The notes: a model not told the origin generated them from the sequence alone. Counted from the first letter of the stretch, positions 7,698 through 15,298 are shown. The stretch: 20,119 nucleotides of DNA from CAYZXK01 sp964482395 (GCA_964482395.1 CAYZXK010000105.1:1-20119), one strand, 5' to 3'. Numbers and translations: made by a program.

Positions 7698-9512
7698 ATG
7701 CCGCTGAAACGCACCAGCAAGCTCGGGCAGTTGCTTCTGGACCAGGGTCTGGTCACCGAGGCCGACCTCCGCCGCGCGCTGGAAGCCCAGGGCAAGGACA
7801 ACAAACGGCTCGGTGAGGCCCTGATCGACCTGGGCATACTGTCACCCAAAGCCATGCTCTCAGCCCTGTCCCGGCAGCTCGAGGTGAAGGCCTGCCAACT
7901 GCGACACGGGCTGATCGATCCCGCGGTGGCCCGGCTGCTGGACCGCGACGAAGCGGCCCGACTGAAAGCCCTCCCGCTTTTCAAGGTCGGCGACACCCTG
8001 ACGGTCGCCATGGCCGAGCCGCAATCCCTGCCCACCATCGACCGGCTCAGCGCCCTGACCGGCTGCCGAATCAATCCGGTTCTGGCCCTGGAACGCAACA
8101 TCGCCGAGTTCCAGGAGAAATACCTGGGCGAGCAGGTGGACATCGACTCGTTCCTGGTCAGCCTGACCGACAGCGAAGTCAAGGTGATCGAGCGGGAGAC
8201 GGTGGATGAGGACACCTGCCACGAGATCAGCCGGATGGTGGAGGGCAGCCCGGTTATCAACCTGGTCAACCTGGCCATCATGACCGCGGTCAAGGACGGC
8301 GCCAGTGACATCCATGTCGAGCCGACCAAAACCGTCACCCGAATCCGCTACCGGATCGACGGCGCCTTGCGGGAACTGATGTCCGCCCCGGTCAGCATGC
8401 ACGCGGCCATCGTTTCACGCATCAAGGTGATCGGCAAGATGGACATCGCCGAGCGACGCCTGCCCCAGGAGGGCCGGGTCCACGTGCTGGTCGAAGGACG
8501 GGAAATCGACCTGCGGGTCTCCTCCATGCCCACCCTGCTGGGCGAGAAGGTCGTCCTTCGCATCCTGGACAAGGCCAACCTCAACATTTCGCTGGAGAAG
8601 CTGGGCGTCAACCCCCAGCAACTGACCACCTTCCGGCGGATCTTCACCAAGCCGCACGGGATCGTCCTGGTCACCGGCCCGACCGGAAGCGGCAAGACCA
8701 CCACGCTGTACTCGGTCCTGGACCTGCTCTCCTCGCCCGAGAAGAACATCGTGACCATCGAAGACCCGGTCGAGTACCAGCTCGACGGCATCAATCAGAT
8801 ACAGGTCAACGACGCGGTCAACATGACCTTCGCCCGGGCCCTGCGCTCGATCCTGCGCCAGGACCCGGATGTCATCATGGTGGGCGAGATCCGGGATACG
8901 GAAACCGCCCGAGTGGCCATCCAGGCCGCCCTGACCGGCCATCTGGTGCTGTCCACTCTGCACACCAACAACGCGCCAGCAGCCTTCGTCCGACTGATGG
9001 ACATGGGGATCGAACGCTACCTGCTGGCTTCGGCCTTCAACGGGGTGGTCGCCCAGCGGCTGGCCCGGACCATCTGCCCCCACTGCCGCACCTCCTATTA
9101 CCCCCCGGACAGCGCCCTGGCCGACGCTGGCTGGCTGGGCGACCGCAACCGCGTGTTCTACAAGGGCGAGGGGTGCAAGCAGTGTCACGACACTGGCTTT
9201 CGCGGCCGGGCCGGCATCTACGAAATCCTCGAGGTAACTGAAGAGTTGCGCCAATGCATCCACCGCGCCCAGGACGAGGACGAAATCCGGATCGTAGCCG
9301 CCAAGTACGGGTGGCGGCCGCTGCGGGAAGAGGGATTGCGCCTGGTCGAGGAAGGTCGCTCGACATTGGAAGAGGTGCTGCGGGTCACGCACGCGGAAAC
9401 CGAGACGCGTACCCGGGCTGAGCAGCAGGCCGGCCCGACCGCCGGCCGCCCGGCTTTTCAGCCCCGCGACCTCAAGTTCGCGGCACCCCGGCCCGCCCTT
9501 CCGACTAAGTGA
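7698..9512 (+). CDS. pilB: Type IV pilus / type II secretion assembly ATPase (PilB/GspE family) with MshEN domain
   Basis: This cytoplasmic hexameric ATPase powers pilus or pseudopilus assembly. The 604-residue protein has an N-terminal T2SSE_N/MshEN domain (~1-150) and a C-terminal ATPase: Walker A GPTGSGKT (327-334, Lys333), Walker B region with Glu397 (DVIMVGEIRD), His box (LSTLHTNNAPAA), and the tetracysteine zinc site Cys460/Cys463/Cys493/Cys496. Two 24-residue repeats, residues 8-31 and 37-60, each follow xLGxxLhxxGhh...LxxQ with exactly five residues between them. This is the published MshEN c-di-GMP-binding arrangement; only Lys8 (for Arg) in the first copy and Met53/Leu54 at the inner Leu of the second deviate. 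The PilM/N/O-type neighbours favour the PilB label, but GspE cannot be excluded. The stop overlaps or abuts the platform-protein start. Confidence 0.94.
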   Translation: MPLKRTSKLGQLLLDQGLVTEADLRRALEAQGKDNKRLGEALIDLGILSPKAMLSALSRQLEVKACQLRHGLIDPAVARLLDRDEAARLKALPLFKVGDTLTVAMAEPQSLPTIDRLSALTGCRINPVLALERNIAEFQEKYLGEQVDIDSFLVSLTDSEVKVIERETVDEDTCHEISRMVEGSPVINLVNLAIMTAVKDGASDIHVEPTKTVTRIRYRIDGALRELMSAPVSMHAAIVSRIKVIGKMDIAERRLPQEGRVHVLVEGREIDLRVSSMPTLLGEKVVLRILDKANLNISLEKLGVNPQQLTTFRRIFTKPHGIVLVTGPTGSGKTTTLYSVLDLLSSPEKNIVTIEDPVEYQLDGINQIQVNDAVNMTFARALRSILRQDPDVIMVGEIRDTETARVAIQAALTGHLVLSTLHTNNAPAAFVRLMDMGIERYLLASAFNGVVAQRLARTICPHCRTSYYPPDSALADAGWLGDRNRVFYKGEGCKQCHDTGFRGRAGIYEILEVTEELRQCIHRAQDEDEIRIVAAKYGWRPLREEGLRLVEEGRSTLEEVLRVTHAETETRTRAEQQAGPTAGRPAFQPRDLKFAAPRPALPTK

Positions 9513-9520
9513 GGTACGCC

Positions 9521-10795
9521 GTGCTGTTCATGTATGAGGCAATGCGAGCCGACGGCACCCTGGTCACCGACCGGATCGAAGCTGGATCCCGAACCGACGC
9601 GGCCAGCAGCCTCCGCGAAAAGGGCCTGCTGATCTTGCGCCTGGATGAACCCCCGGGCGCCCAGCCGCGACCCGCCCCGTCGGGATCCGTCCGTTCCGTC
9701 GAACTGCGGGCCCTCAGACCCGCCCGGCGGCTCCCGCCTGCGCTCCGCCTGGCCAGGTCCAAGGTCACCACCCGCGATCTGATCCTCTTCACGCGGCAGA
9801 TGCGGATGCTGCTGGAGGCGGGCAGCCCGGTGGTTTCAGCTCTGCTGGCCGTTGAAGAGCAGGTCACCAAGCCAGCGGTCAAAGCTTTGGTCCGCAGGCT
9901 CCGCGAACGGGTCGAAAAGGGCGACAGCCTGTCCAGGGCCGTGGAAGCCGAACCGGGCCCCTTCGACCCGGTCTTTCGCAGCATGATCGCCGCCGGCGAA
10001 ACCACCGCCTCACTGCCCCAGGTTTTCGCACGCCTGGCCGAGCTAGCCCAGCAACGGGAACAAACCCGCAAGCTGGTCATCGGAGCTCTGCTGTACCCCG
10101 CGATCTTGACCGGGCTACTGGCAGTCGTCCTGTCCGTCCTGCTGTTCTTTGTGGTCCCACGCTTCAAAGTGCTGTTTCTCAACCTCAAAAGCCCGCTGCC
10201 ACTCACCACCAAACTCCTGTTCGAGTGTTCCGACCTGGCCAAGAACAACTGGCCCTACGCGGCGGGCGGGCTAGCCATCGCGGTTACCGGCCTGGTATTG
10301 ACCCTCCGGATGCCCCGGGTGCGGGCCTGGCTCGACGACCGCTTCCTCCGCCTGCCGATGGTCGGACCGCTGCTCTCCCGGCTCATCCTGGCCCGGGTGA
10401 TGCGGGTCTGGGCGGCTATGTTGCGCTGCCATGTGCCTTTGTTGGACACCATTCGCCAGTCACGCGAAGCCGTCACCAACGCCGCGTTCCTGCAATTGAT
10501 CTCCCAAGTGGAGGAATCGGTATCCAGCGGCGGCCGAATAGGCCAGGCCCTCGGGGCGACCCGGCTGGCCGATCCGATGATCGTCTCGGCCCTGAAGACC
10601 GGCGAAGAGAATGGCCGCCTGGCTGAGGCCGCCGACTTCGTCTCCGCCTGGCTGGACGAAGATAACGCGACCGCAGTCCAGCACCTGGCTCGCCTGGTGG
10701 AACCGAGCATGCTGGCCGCCATGGGACTGGTAGTTGGATTTGTGGCGATGTCTCTCTTTATTCCTCTGTTCGACCTGGCCACGGCTGCCGGCTGA
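9521..10795 (+). CDS. pilC: Type IV pilus / type II secretion inner-membrane platform protein (PilC/GspF family)
   Basis: This polytopic inner-membrane platform protein would dock on the assembly ATPase. From the GTG at 9521 it is 424 residues, with two T2SSF repeats (first from VTTRDLILFTRQMRMLLEAG; second from LARVMRVWAAMLRCHVPLLD). Three hydrophobic segments lie at ~185-215, ~246-264 and ~397-420, the usual topology. The 9521 start is preferred because a GAGG (9511-9514) lies six bases upstream. A GTG at 9509 overlapping the ATPase stop (GTGA) is the alternative and adds four residues. The N-terminal YEAMRADGT matches the family's usual opening. Gene order ATPase then platform protein is typical. 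Confidence 0.92.
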   Translation: MLFMYEAMRADGTLVTDRIEAGSRTDAASSLREKGLLILRLDEPPGAQPRPAPSGSVRSVELRALRPARRLPPALRLARSKVTTRDLILFTRQMRMLLEAGSPVVSALLAVEEQVTKPAVKALVRRLRERVEKGDSLSRAVEAEPGPFDPVFRSMIAAGETTASLPQVFARLAELAQQREQTRKLVIGALLYPAILTGLLAVVLSVLLFFVVPRFKVLFLNLKSPLPLTTKLLFECSDLAKNNWPYAAGGLAIAVTGLVLTLRMPRVRAWLDDRFLRLPMVGPLLSRLILARVMRVWAAMLRCHVPLLDTIRQSREAVTNAAFLQLISQVEESVSSGGRIGQALGATRLADPMIVSALKTGEENGRLAEAADFVSAWLDEDNATAVQHLARLVEPSMLAAMGLVVGFVAMSLFIPLFDLATAAG

Positions 10796-10807
10796 CGGAG
10801 CGCAAAC

Positions 10808-10939
10808 GTGCCAAGAAAAAGGAAAAAGCACTCATATTTGTCGACCGGAACGGCGGCCGACCTAGCGACTTTGCTTCGGTCGGCCAAGACGCCCGGCGTT
10901 CCAACAAACAGGAGCATCCCCTTTCTCGTTTTCCCGTGA
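10808..10939 (+). CDS. Possible 43-residue small protein between the platform and PilM genes
   Basis: A GTG at 10808 has a GGAG (10797-10800) seven bases upstream and opens a frame to a TGA at 10937-10939. The product would be strongly basic at its start (PRKRKKH), then SYLSTGTAADLATLLRSAK, ending hydrophobic (FLVFP). I recognise no family. The 156-base gap here is unusual in an otherwise tightly packed operon. An 8-bp hairpin lies inside the frame, so the region may instead be a regulatory leader for PilM. The good Shine-Dalgarno is the only positive evidence for translation. Confidence 0.3.
   Translation: MPRKRKKHSYLSTGTAADLATLLRSAKTPGVPTNRSIPFLVFP
10855..10885 (+). other. Intercistronic hairpin upstream of the PilM gene
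   Basis: GGCCGACC (10855-10862) and GGTCGGCC (10878-10885) form a perfect 8-bp stem, and the 15-base loop can add an AGC/GCT pair. An A-rich stretch precedes it (AAGAAAAAGGAAAAAG, 10813-10828). No T-run follows. It may mark an mRNA processing or attenuation point that separates the motor genes from the PilMNOP genes. Confidence 0.5.
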
Positions 10940-10951
10940 GGAAGTCCAGGC

Positions 10952-12085
10952 GTGTTAGGTAGGTTCTCACGACGCCGATCGGCCATCACCTTCGATCTCG
11001 GGGCGGCCGGGCTGCGCGCCCACCAGTTCGAACAACGACGGACCGGAGGCGGCCAGATTGCCCTGTGCGACACGCTGCAATTCGAGCGGACCATCGACCA
11101 GGCCCCCGACCAGACCGGCCAGCCGGCCCCGGAACCGACCGTGGATCCGGCCCGCCTCAGTCGGCTCATCGGGCAGGGTCGTTTTATCGGACGGGAAGTG
11201 GCCCTGGTGTTATCGCCGCCGGAAGTCCAGTTTTTCCCCCTCCGACTGCCACCCCAGGCCCTGGCCCAGCCCCCGGAGCGCGTCGATCAGGCCCTCCGCT
11301 GGGAGGTGGCCCAGGAAAGTCGCGATTCCGCTGACAACCTGGAGGTCCGCCATTGGCAGTTGCCCGCCAACCCCCGCCGGGAGGCGAACGTGATGGCGGT
11401 TGTGATCTCGACCGAAGCGGCTCTGCGATGGGTCGATCAGTTCCAGCAACATGGCCTGATTCTCAGGCGAATAGACGTAAGCCCCTGTGCTTTGGTCCGC
11501 ATAGCTCGGCAGGCCTGGACCCCGGCCCAGGACGACCTCTGGGGGGTCCTCGACCTGGGCCTGCGACATACCACCCTCACGGTGGTGCTGGGCACTCTTC
11601 CAATCTACATCCGCTCGCTCTCAGTCGGCGCCGCCGACTGGACCGCCAAACTCGCCCAAGCCTTCGAGGTCTCCTACCCGGCCGCCGAGCAGATCAAACG
11701 CACCTACCGATTGCAGCCCGTCGAACGCGGCCACCAGCCCACCACGGCCGGTCGGAGCCTGCTCCAGGCCGGCGATCTGGAGGGAGCCTTCTCCGGAGTA
11801 CTCCGCGAATCGCTCCGAACGCTGGGGCTGGAGGTCGGGCGATGCTTCTCGTACGTCATGCACGGCTTCCCCGACTACACGGTCAAGCGACTGTTTCTGG
11901 CGGGCGGCGGAGCCCGCCTGGGCGGACTGCCCGGCGTGCTGGAATCCGAACTGGGCATCCCGGTGTTCACCCTGGCCACCGGCAACGGCAACCTGTCCTG
12001 GGAGTACCCTTTGCCGAACGTCAATGTTGATCCCCTTACAGCAGCCTCGCTGGGAGCCGCCTTGCTCGACTTGGAGGCCGCATGA
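10952..12085 (+). CDS. pilM: PilM-like actin-fold protein of the pilus/secretion alignment complex
   Basis: PilM is a cytoplasmic FtsA/actin-fold protein that binds the N-terminus of PilN and links the ATPase to the inner-membrane complex. The 377-residue product has phosphate-1-like (ITFDLGAAGLRAHQF), phosphate-2-like (LDLGLRHTTLTVVLG) and adenosine-like (LFLAGGGARLGGLPGVL) segments, and a PilM-type LRLPPQAL segment near residue 100. The GTG start has GAGGAAG (10938-10944) upstream. Length is close to the usual ~350. The stop overlaps the PilN-like start by ATGA, as expected for the conserved pilMNOP order. GspL-type proteins share this fold but carry a membrane domain, which is absent here. 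Confidence 0.85.
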   Translation: MLGRFSRRRSAITFDLGAAGLRAHQFEQRRTGGGQIALCDTLQFERTIDQAPDQTGQPAPEPTVDPARLSRLIGQGRFIGREVALVLSPPEVQFFPLRLPPQALAQPPERVDQALRWEVAQESRDSADNLEVRHWQLPANPRREANVMAVVISTEAALRWVDQFQQHGLILRRIDVSPCALVRIARQAWTPAQDDLWGVLDLGLRHTTLTVVLGTLPIYIRSLSVGAADWTAKLAQAFEVSYPAAEQIKRTYRLQPVERGHQPTTAGRSLLQAGDLEGAFSGVLRESLRTLGLEVGRCFSYVMHGFPDYTVKRLFLAGGGARLGGLPGVLESELGIPVFTLATGNGNLSWEYPLPNVNVDPLTAASLGAALLDLEAA

Positions 12086-12759
12086 ACTGCTCGGTAAACC
12101 TCGTTCCAATGATCCGGCTCCACCAACGTCGGCGAATCCGCCGACGAAACGCTTGGCTTGGAACCTGGGCGACCGCAGTAGTCCTGCTGGCCATCGGTTG
12201 GGGCAGCCAGCAGGTAGCCTTCCAGGCCCAGGCCCGCCTATCCAAGCAGGTCGGCGCCCTCCAAAGTCAGCGCGCCGAGGTACGGCGGCGGATGACACTC
12301 GCTGCAAGCCGCCACGCGGCATTGCTGAACCGATTGCAAACTATCGCCGAGGCCCACCGGCCGCAGCCCTGGCCCCGCCGCCTCCTGACTCTCACCCAGA
12401 TCGCTCCGCCCGGCGTCTTCCTGTCCGCTCTGCGACTTACCGTCCCGAAGCTCGACCCCGGCCTGGAAAAGAGCCGCGGCCTTCTGCCCGCCCGGGAAGC
12501 CGGCGATAAACCAGCGCCGGCCGCGCGGACCGACCGCGGATCCTCTGAACCAAACGCCCCCGCCGAGCCAAATGCATCATCCATCAGATTGCAAGGCCAC
12601 GCGCTGGATTACGGCGCCCTGAGCCAGTTCCTGGGCGGGCTCCAGAATCTGCCGGGCTGGCACCACGTCGAACTGGTCCGGGCCACCCAAACCCCTTACG
12701 GGGACGGTCTGATGATCGCATTCGAGCTGGATTGTCGGGTACTGGAGGACGGCCCATGA
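12082..12759 (+). CDS. pilN: PilN-like inner-membrane protein
   Basis: PilN is a bitopic inner-membrane protein whose cytoplasmic N-terminus binds PilM and whose periplasmic domain pairs with PilO. The 225-residue product opens with VNLVPMIRLHQRRR, resembling the INL(L/V)P PilM-binding motif. One transmembrane helix (~25-42), a coiled-coil stretch and a periplasmic alpha/beta region follow. A Pro/Ala-rich insertion (~135-170) precedes the final segment, LQGHALDYGALSQFLGGLQ, typical of the PilN C-terminal fold. It is coupled to its neighbours by ATGA overlaps at both ends. Confidence 0.8.
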   Translation: MNCSVNLVPMIRLHQRRRIRRRNAWLGTWATAVVLLAIGWGSQQVAFQAQARLSKQVGALQSQRAEVRRRMTLAASRHAALLNRLQTIAEAHRPQPWPRRLLTLTQIAPPGVFLSALRLTVPKLDPGLEKSRGLLPAREAGDKPAPAARTDRGSSEPNAPAEPNASSIRLQGHALDYGALSQFLGGLQNLPGWHHVELVRATQTPYGDGLMIAFELDCRVLEDGP

Positions 12760-13430
12760 TCGTCCTCAAGACAACGCGGTGCACGCTCTACGACGTCGAT
12801 TTGCTGGGCCTGGTCGGTCTGGCCCTGCTGGCCGCGGCCGGTTGGGGGCTGGTCTTCGCGCCACTTGGCCGAATGTGGAACGAGTATCGTAGCCTCGCCG
12901 CCGGTCGCATTGAGGTTGAAGCCGGCCTGGCCACCGAAACTCGCGAGCTCGAACACTTCGAGCAGGGTCTGGCCGAGCTGGACCAGGCGACCGCGACCGA
13001 AGCCAATCGGATTCCGACCAGCCAGGCCTACTGGCGCCTGCTGCAAGACCTGACTGATCTGGCCAACCAGAACCAGTTGGAGCTGCTCAGTGTCGCACCC
13101 CAGCCAATGACCACCAGCGGGTCCTACCTCGTCAGTGACATCAAGCTGGCTGGTCGGGGCCGCAGTCTGGACTTCATCCGCTTCCTGGATCGTCTGGCCC
13201 AGCAGAATCCCTATCAGTCCCTGACGGACTGTTCTATCTCTCGCCCACTCCAGGCCGACCAGCCGATTTGCGAATTGACCTGGACCGTACGCTTGCACTT
13301 CTTGCCGCCTGGTGACTCGACGGCCCAGCCCGACGCCGAGCCCCGGGCCGGTCAGACCCAGTCGCCCAAAGACACGCGGCAGGCGCGACTCCAACCTCGA
13401 TCGGCAGGCCCGCCAGGAGGTGGAGCATGA
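12756..13430 (+). CDS. pilO: PilO-like inner-membrane protein
   Basis: The 224-residue product has one N-terminal transmembrane helix (~16-34), a coiled coil (~45-85) and a periplasmic domain (~95-195) ending in LTWTVRLHFLPP. This is the standard PilO layout, and the C-terminal tail is Pro/Gln-rich. The ATG at 12756 is supported by a strong GGAGGA (12744-12749) six bases upstream and by ATGA overlap with the PilN-like gene; an in-frame ATG at 12732 lacks such a site. Sequence similarity within PilO is always low, so the call leans on gene order and topology. It should form a heterodimer with the PilN-like protein. Confidence 0.75.
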   Translation: MIVLKTTRCTLYDVDLLGLVGLALLAAAGWGLVFAPLGRMWNEYRSLAAGRIEVEAGLATETRELEHFEQGLAELDQATATEANRIPTSQAYWRLLQDLTDLANQNQLELLSVAPQPMTTSGSYLVSDIKLAGRGRSLDFIRFLDRLAQQNPYQSLTDCSISRPLQADQPICELTWTVRLHFLPPGDSTAQPDAEPRAGQTQSPKDTRQARLQPRSAGPPGGGA

Positions 13431-14047
13431 AACGGATCGTTACCCGTCCGCGAGTGCTGGTCGTCCTGCTGCTGGCTGCCGGGTTGTACGCGGCAATGGA
13501 GTATTCCGGCACCGGCCAGCCCAGGCCGGCCCAGGCCGTGCAGGCCAACCCCGTGCCCTCCAGCGCCGGCGCGATGAGCTTGGACGAGGCCAGACAACTG
13601 GTCGATGCCCTGGGCCGCAACGGACATGTTCCCATATCCGACGAGCTGGAAGGCCTTTCGCGCGACCTGTTTCAACCCACACCGATCGTCCAGGCGGCCC
13701 TGGGACTGACCGACCCGGAAACCGAAGCCCCGGGCCGACCGGCCTTTAGCGGACCGGGAACGCCTCTGGGCACAACCGGTTCGCACGCTCCCGGACGAGC
13801 CAAGGCCAACGGCTCCTCGGAAGTCGAAACCGCCCCGGAGATCGAATTCTGCGCCCGGCATCGACTGGTCGGCGTCAGCCTCGGCCGGCGGCCGATGGCG
13901 GTGATCGACGACCGCGTCCTGGCCCTGAACGCCGAGCTGGACGGCTACACCCTGATCGAGGTGGCCCGCGATTATGTGATCTTCCAGCAGACCGGCGGCC
14001 AGCCCCGCGTGAAGCTGGACCTCCAGCAGCGTCCGGTAACCCGCTAA
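13427..14047 (+). CDS. PilP/GspC-like periplasmic protein with an N-terminal membrane anchor
   Basis: The 206-residue product has a basic start (MKRIVTRPR), a single hydrophobic helix (~9-26), a low-complexity Pro/Gly/Ala-rich middle (~100-140) and a small C-terminal beta-domain: HRLVGVSLGRRPMAVIDDRV, then EVARDYVIFQQ. That alternation of a Gly-Val strand, an Ala-Val-Ile strand and a terminal 'V-x-F' strand resembles the homology region of PilP/GspC, which bridges the inner-membrane complex and the secretin. There is no lipobox Cys, unlike classical PilP; the helix anchor is more GspC-like. ATGA overlap with the PilO-like gene supports membership of this complex. Confidence 0.6.
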   Translation: MKRIVTRPRVLVVLLLAAGLYAAMEYSGTGQPRPAQAVQANPVPSSAGAMSLDEARQLVDALGRNGHVPISDELEGLSRDLFQPTPIVQAALGLTDPETEAPGRPAFSGPGTPLGTTGSHAPGRAKANGSSEVETAPEIEFCARHRLVGVSLGRRPMAVIDDRVLALNAELDGYTLIEVARDYVIFQQTGGQPRVKLDLQQRPVTR

Positions 14048-14236
14048 GTCGGCCGGCCCGACCGCCGACCGGTCGACATCGGACGACCCCAACCGGACGC
14101 ACCGTTTGATCGCGCGGGAACTGCTAAAGTCCTACAGCCTGCGGGTCGATTGCTCACCTTGGGAACGTCGGTGTCAGGCGACCGGCCCCCGAGCCGCCAT
14201 TGGCATCGCGATCCGCACCAAAAAGGAGTCGCATCC

Positions 14237-14743
14237 ATGACGCTGTATCCAGCCAAGAAGTCGGGCTTCTCGTTAGTCGAGTTGGTGGTCGTGATCGTCA
14301 TCATCGGCATCCTGGCGGCCATCGCCATCCCCCGAATGAGCCGTGGCTCCACCGGCGCCAGCGTGTCCGCCCTGATGGCCAACCTGACCACCATCCGCAA
14401 TGCCCTGAGCTTGTACGCCACCGAACACAACGGCGTCTTCCCCAGCGGGACGGAAGCTCAAATCGTGGACAAGCTCACCAAGTACACCGACATCAGCGGC
14501 ACGACCTCCGACACCAAAACCACCACTTACCGTTTCGGGCCGTACTTGGCCGCGATTCCACCTTGCCCGGTCGGTGAGAATGCCGGGAAGCCCACCGCCA
14601 ACAAGATCTTGGTAGTGGCCAGCAGCCCGCCGGTGCCCGATCCCAGCGGCGGCGAAGGCTGGGTCTACAACGGCACTACCGGCGAGTTCCTGCCCAACAC
14701 CACGCAAACCGACGACTCGGGAAAAGCCTACAACACGTACTAG
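14237..14743 (+). CDS. Type IV prepilin-like / GspG-like pseudopilin
   Basis: This is a major subunit candidate of the pilus or pseudopilus. The 168-residue precursor has a leader MTLYPAKKSG, prepilin peptidase cleavage after Gly10, Phe11 as mature residue 1 and Glu15 at the conserved +5 position. A hydrophobic helix (~11-33, LVVVIVIIGILAAIAIPRM) follows. The C-terminal domain has an EGWVYNGTTGEFLPN segment like those in GspG-type pseudopilins. The ATG at 14237 has an AAAAGGAG Shine-Dalgarno eight bases upstream; the frame is open further upstream but looks non-coding. It lies 189 bases after the PilP/GspC-like gene and is followed by a terminator-like hairpin, so it may be expressed separately and at a higher level. 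I cannot pin a specific promoter. Confidence 0.9.
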   Translation: MTLYPAKKSGFSLVELVVVIVIIGILAAIAIPRMSRGSTGASVSALMANLTTIRNALSLYATEHNGVFPSGTEAQIVDKLTKYTDISGTTSDTKTTTYRFGPYLAAIPPCPVGENAGKPTANKILVVASSPPVPDPSGGEGWVYNGTTGEFLPNTTQTDDSGKAYNTY

Positions 14744-14811
14744 ACGAACCGGCCGGCAGCCTAGGTACGCCGGCTCACAACCCCTAGTACGTGAAAACGA
14801 GCTTTCAGCCC

Positions 14812-14848
14812 AGCAGGCCGACTCCGTACCAGTCGGCCTGCTTGTCTT
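14812..14848 (+). terminator. Terminator-like hairpin after the pseudopilin gene
   Basis: AGCAGGCCGACT (14812-14823) and AGTCGGCCTGCT (14831-14842) form a perfect 12-bp stem with a 7-base loop. TGTCTT follows directly and GAAAACGAGC precedes it. The T-tract is short and broken, so it may act as a weak intrinsic terminator or as a 3'-end stabiliser. Its position 68 bases after the pseudopilin stop fits the end of the pilus locus. Confidence 0.6.
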
Positions 14849-14890
14849 GGGCCCTTCCGGCCCCCCAACCTCCTACGCCGCCTTTCTGCG

Positions 14891-14908
14891 GCCGGGTCTT
14901 GACCCGGC
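14891..14908. repeat. Near-perfect 18-base palindrome
   Basis: GCCGGGTC, TT, GACCCGGC: two perfect 8-base arms around two bases. The two-base gap makes it a poor RNA hairpin but a plausible dyad binding site for a dimeric regulator. It could also be a chance GC-rich dyad. Confidence 0.4.
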
Positions 14909-15204
14909 GGCTCGGCAACGATTGTAACCAGTGCAGCCTCTTCCAGCCCAACAGCGACTTCGTGGCCATCGCGCGTGGGCTGCACAGCCTGGCCATCCGT
15001 CGTTACGGCTGCGGCGGCCTGCCCCGTCTACAACTGCTGCGACTGGCAGGGGCGCCAGCCGCTGAACCTGCGCCGGCAAGATCGGGCACGCTCGCCTGGT
15101 GGTGATTGGCTTCCGGCGACTGGACCGGGCTTTGATGATACGTCAATATCGTTTGGCGGCCTCCCGGGACTGCGGCCCTTGCAAACCGCGCCGGCCAGAG
15201 CGAA

Positions 15205-15210
15205 TATAAC
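15205..15210 (+). promoter_or_regulatory. Possible -10 box of the gdhA promoter
   Basis: TATAAC lies 89 bases before the gdhA ATG in otherwise very GC-rich DNA. The nearest -35-like hexamer, TTGCAA (15179-15184), is 20 bases away, which is too far for a normal promoter. The call rests mainly on the -10 match. Confidence 0.25.
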
Positions 15211-15298
15211 CGTTTGGCCGATTCGGCCCCACGCGGGCCCCAGGGTGCCGGCGGCAGGTGGGAAGGACAGGACTTTTTGGCCCGAAACGGAGATGACG

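Larger units (their letters stand above)
14744..15298. other. 555-base intergenic region with inverted repeats, no recognisable gene
   Basis: Between the pseudopilin and gdhA there is no credible coding region. An open plus-strand frame from 14791 runs straight through the terminator hairpin and has no ribosome-binding site or familiar motif. The region contains a 12-bp hairpin (14812-14842), an 8-bp palindrome (14891-14908) and, nearer gdhA, a TATAAC hexamer (15205-15210). I see no tRNA, CRISPR or known riboswitch in it. Confidence 0.5.

Noticed and set aside
8415..9392. 325-codon minus-strand frame opposite the ATPase gene
   Set aside because: Same GC-driven shadow effect; the plus strand carries all Walker and zinc-site motifs and the minus product resembles nothing.
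14067..14080. Short palindrome (CGACCGGTCG) after the PilP/GspC-like gene as a terminator
   Set aside because: It has no loop suited to an RNA hairpin and no T-run; in DNA this rich in CCGG such dyads are expected by chance.
14196..14220. Sigma-54-like TTGGC upstream of the pseudopilin gene
   Set aside because: The GG-to-GC distance is wrong, so it does not meet the -24/-12 spacing rule.
14791..15105. 104-codon plus-strand frame between the pseudopilin and gdhA
   Set aside because: It reads through the 12-bp terminator-like hairpin and the 18-base palindrome, lacks a ribosome-binding site and has no family-like sequence.
14975..15298. Long N-terminal extension of gdhA
   Set aside because: GdhA proteins begin close to the 15299 ATG; the extension has no similarity to the family and spans the presumed promoter region.
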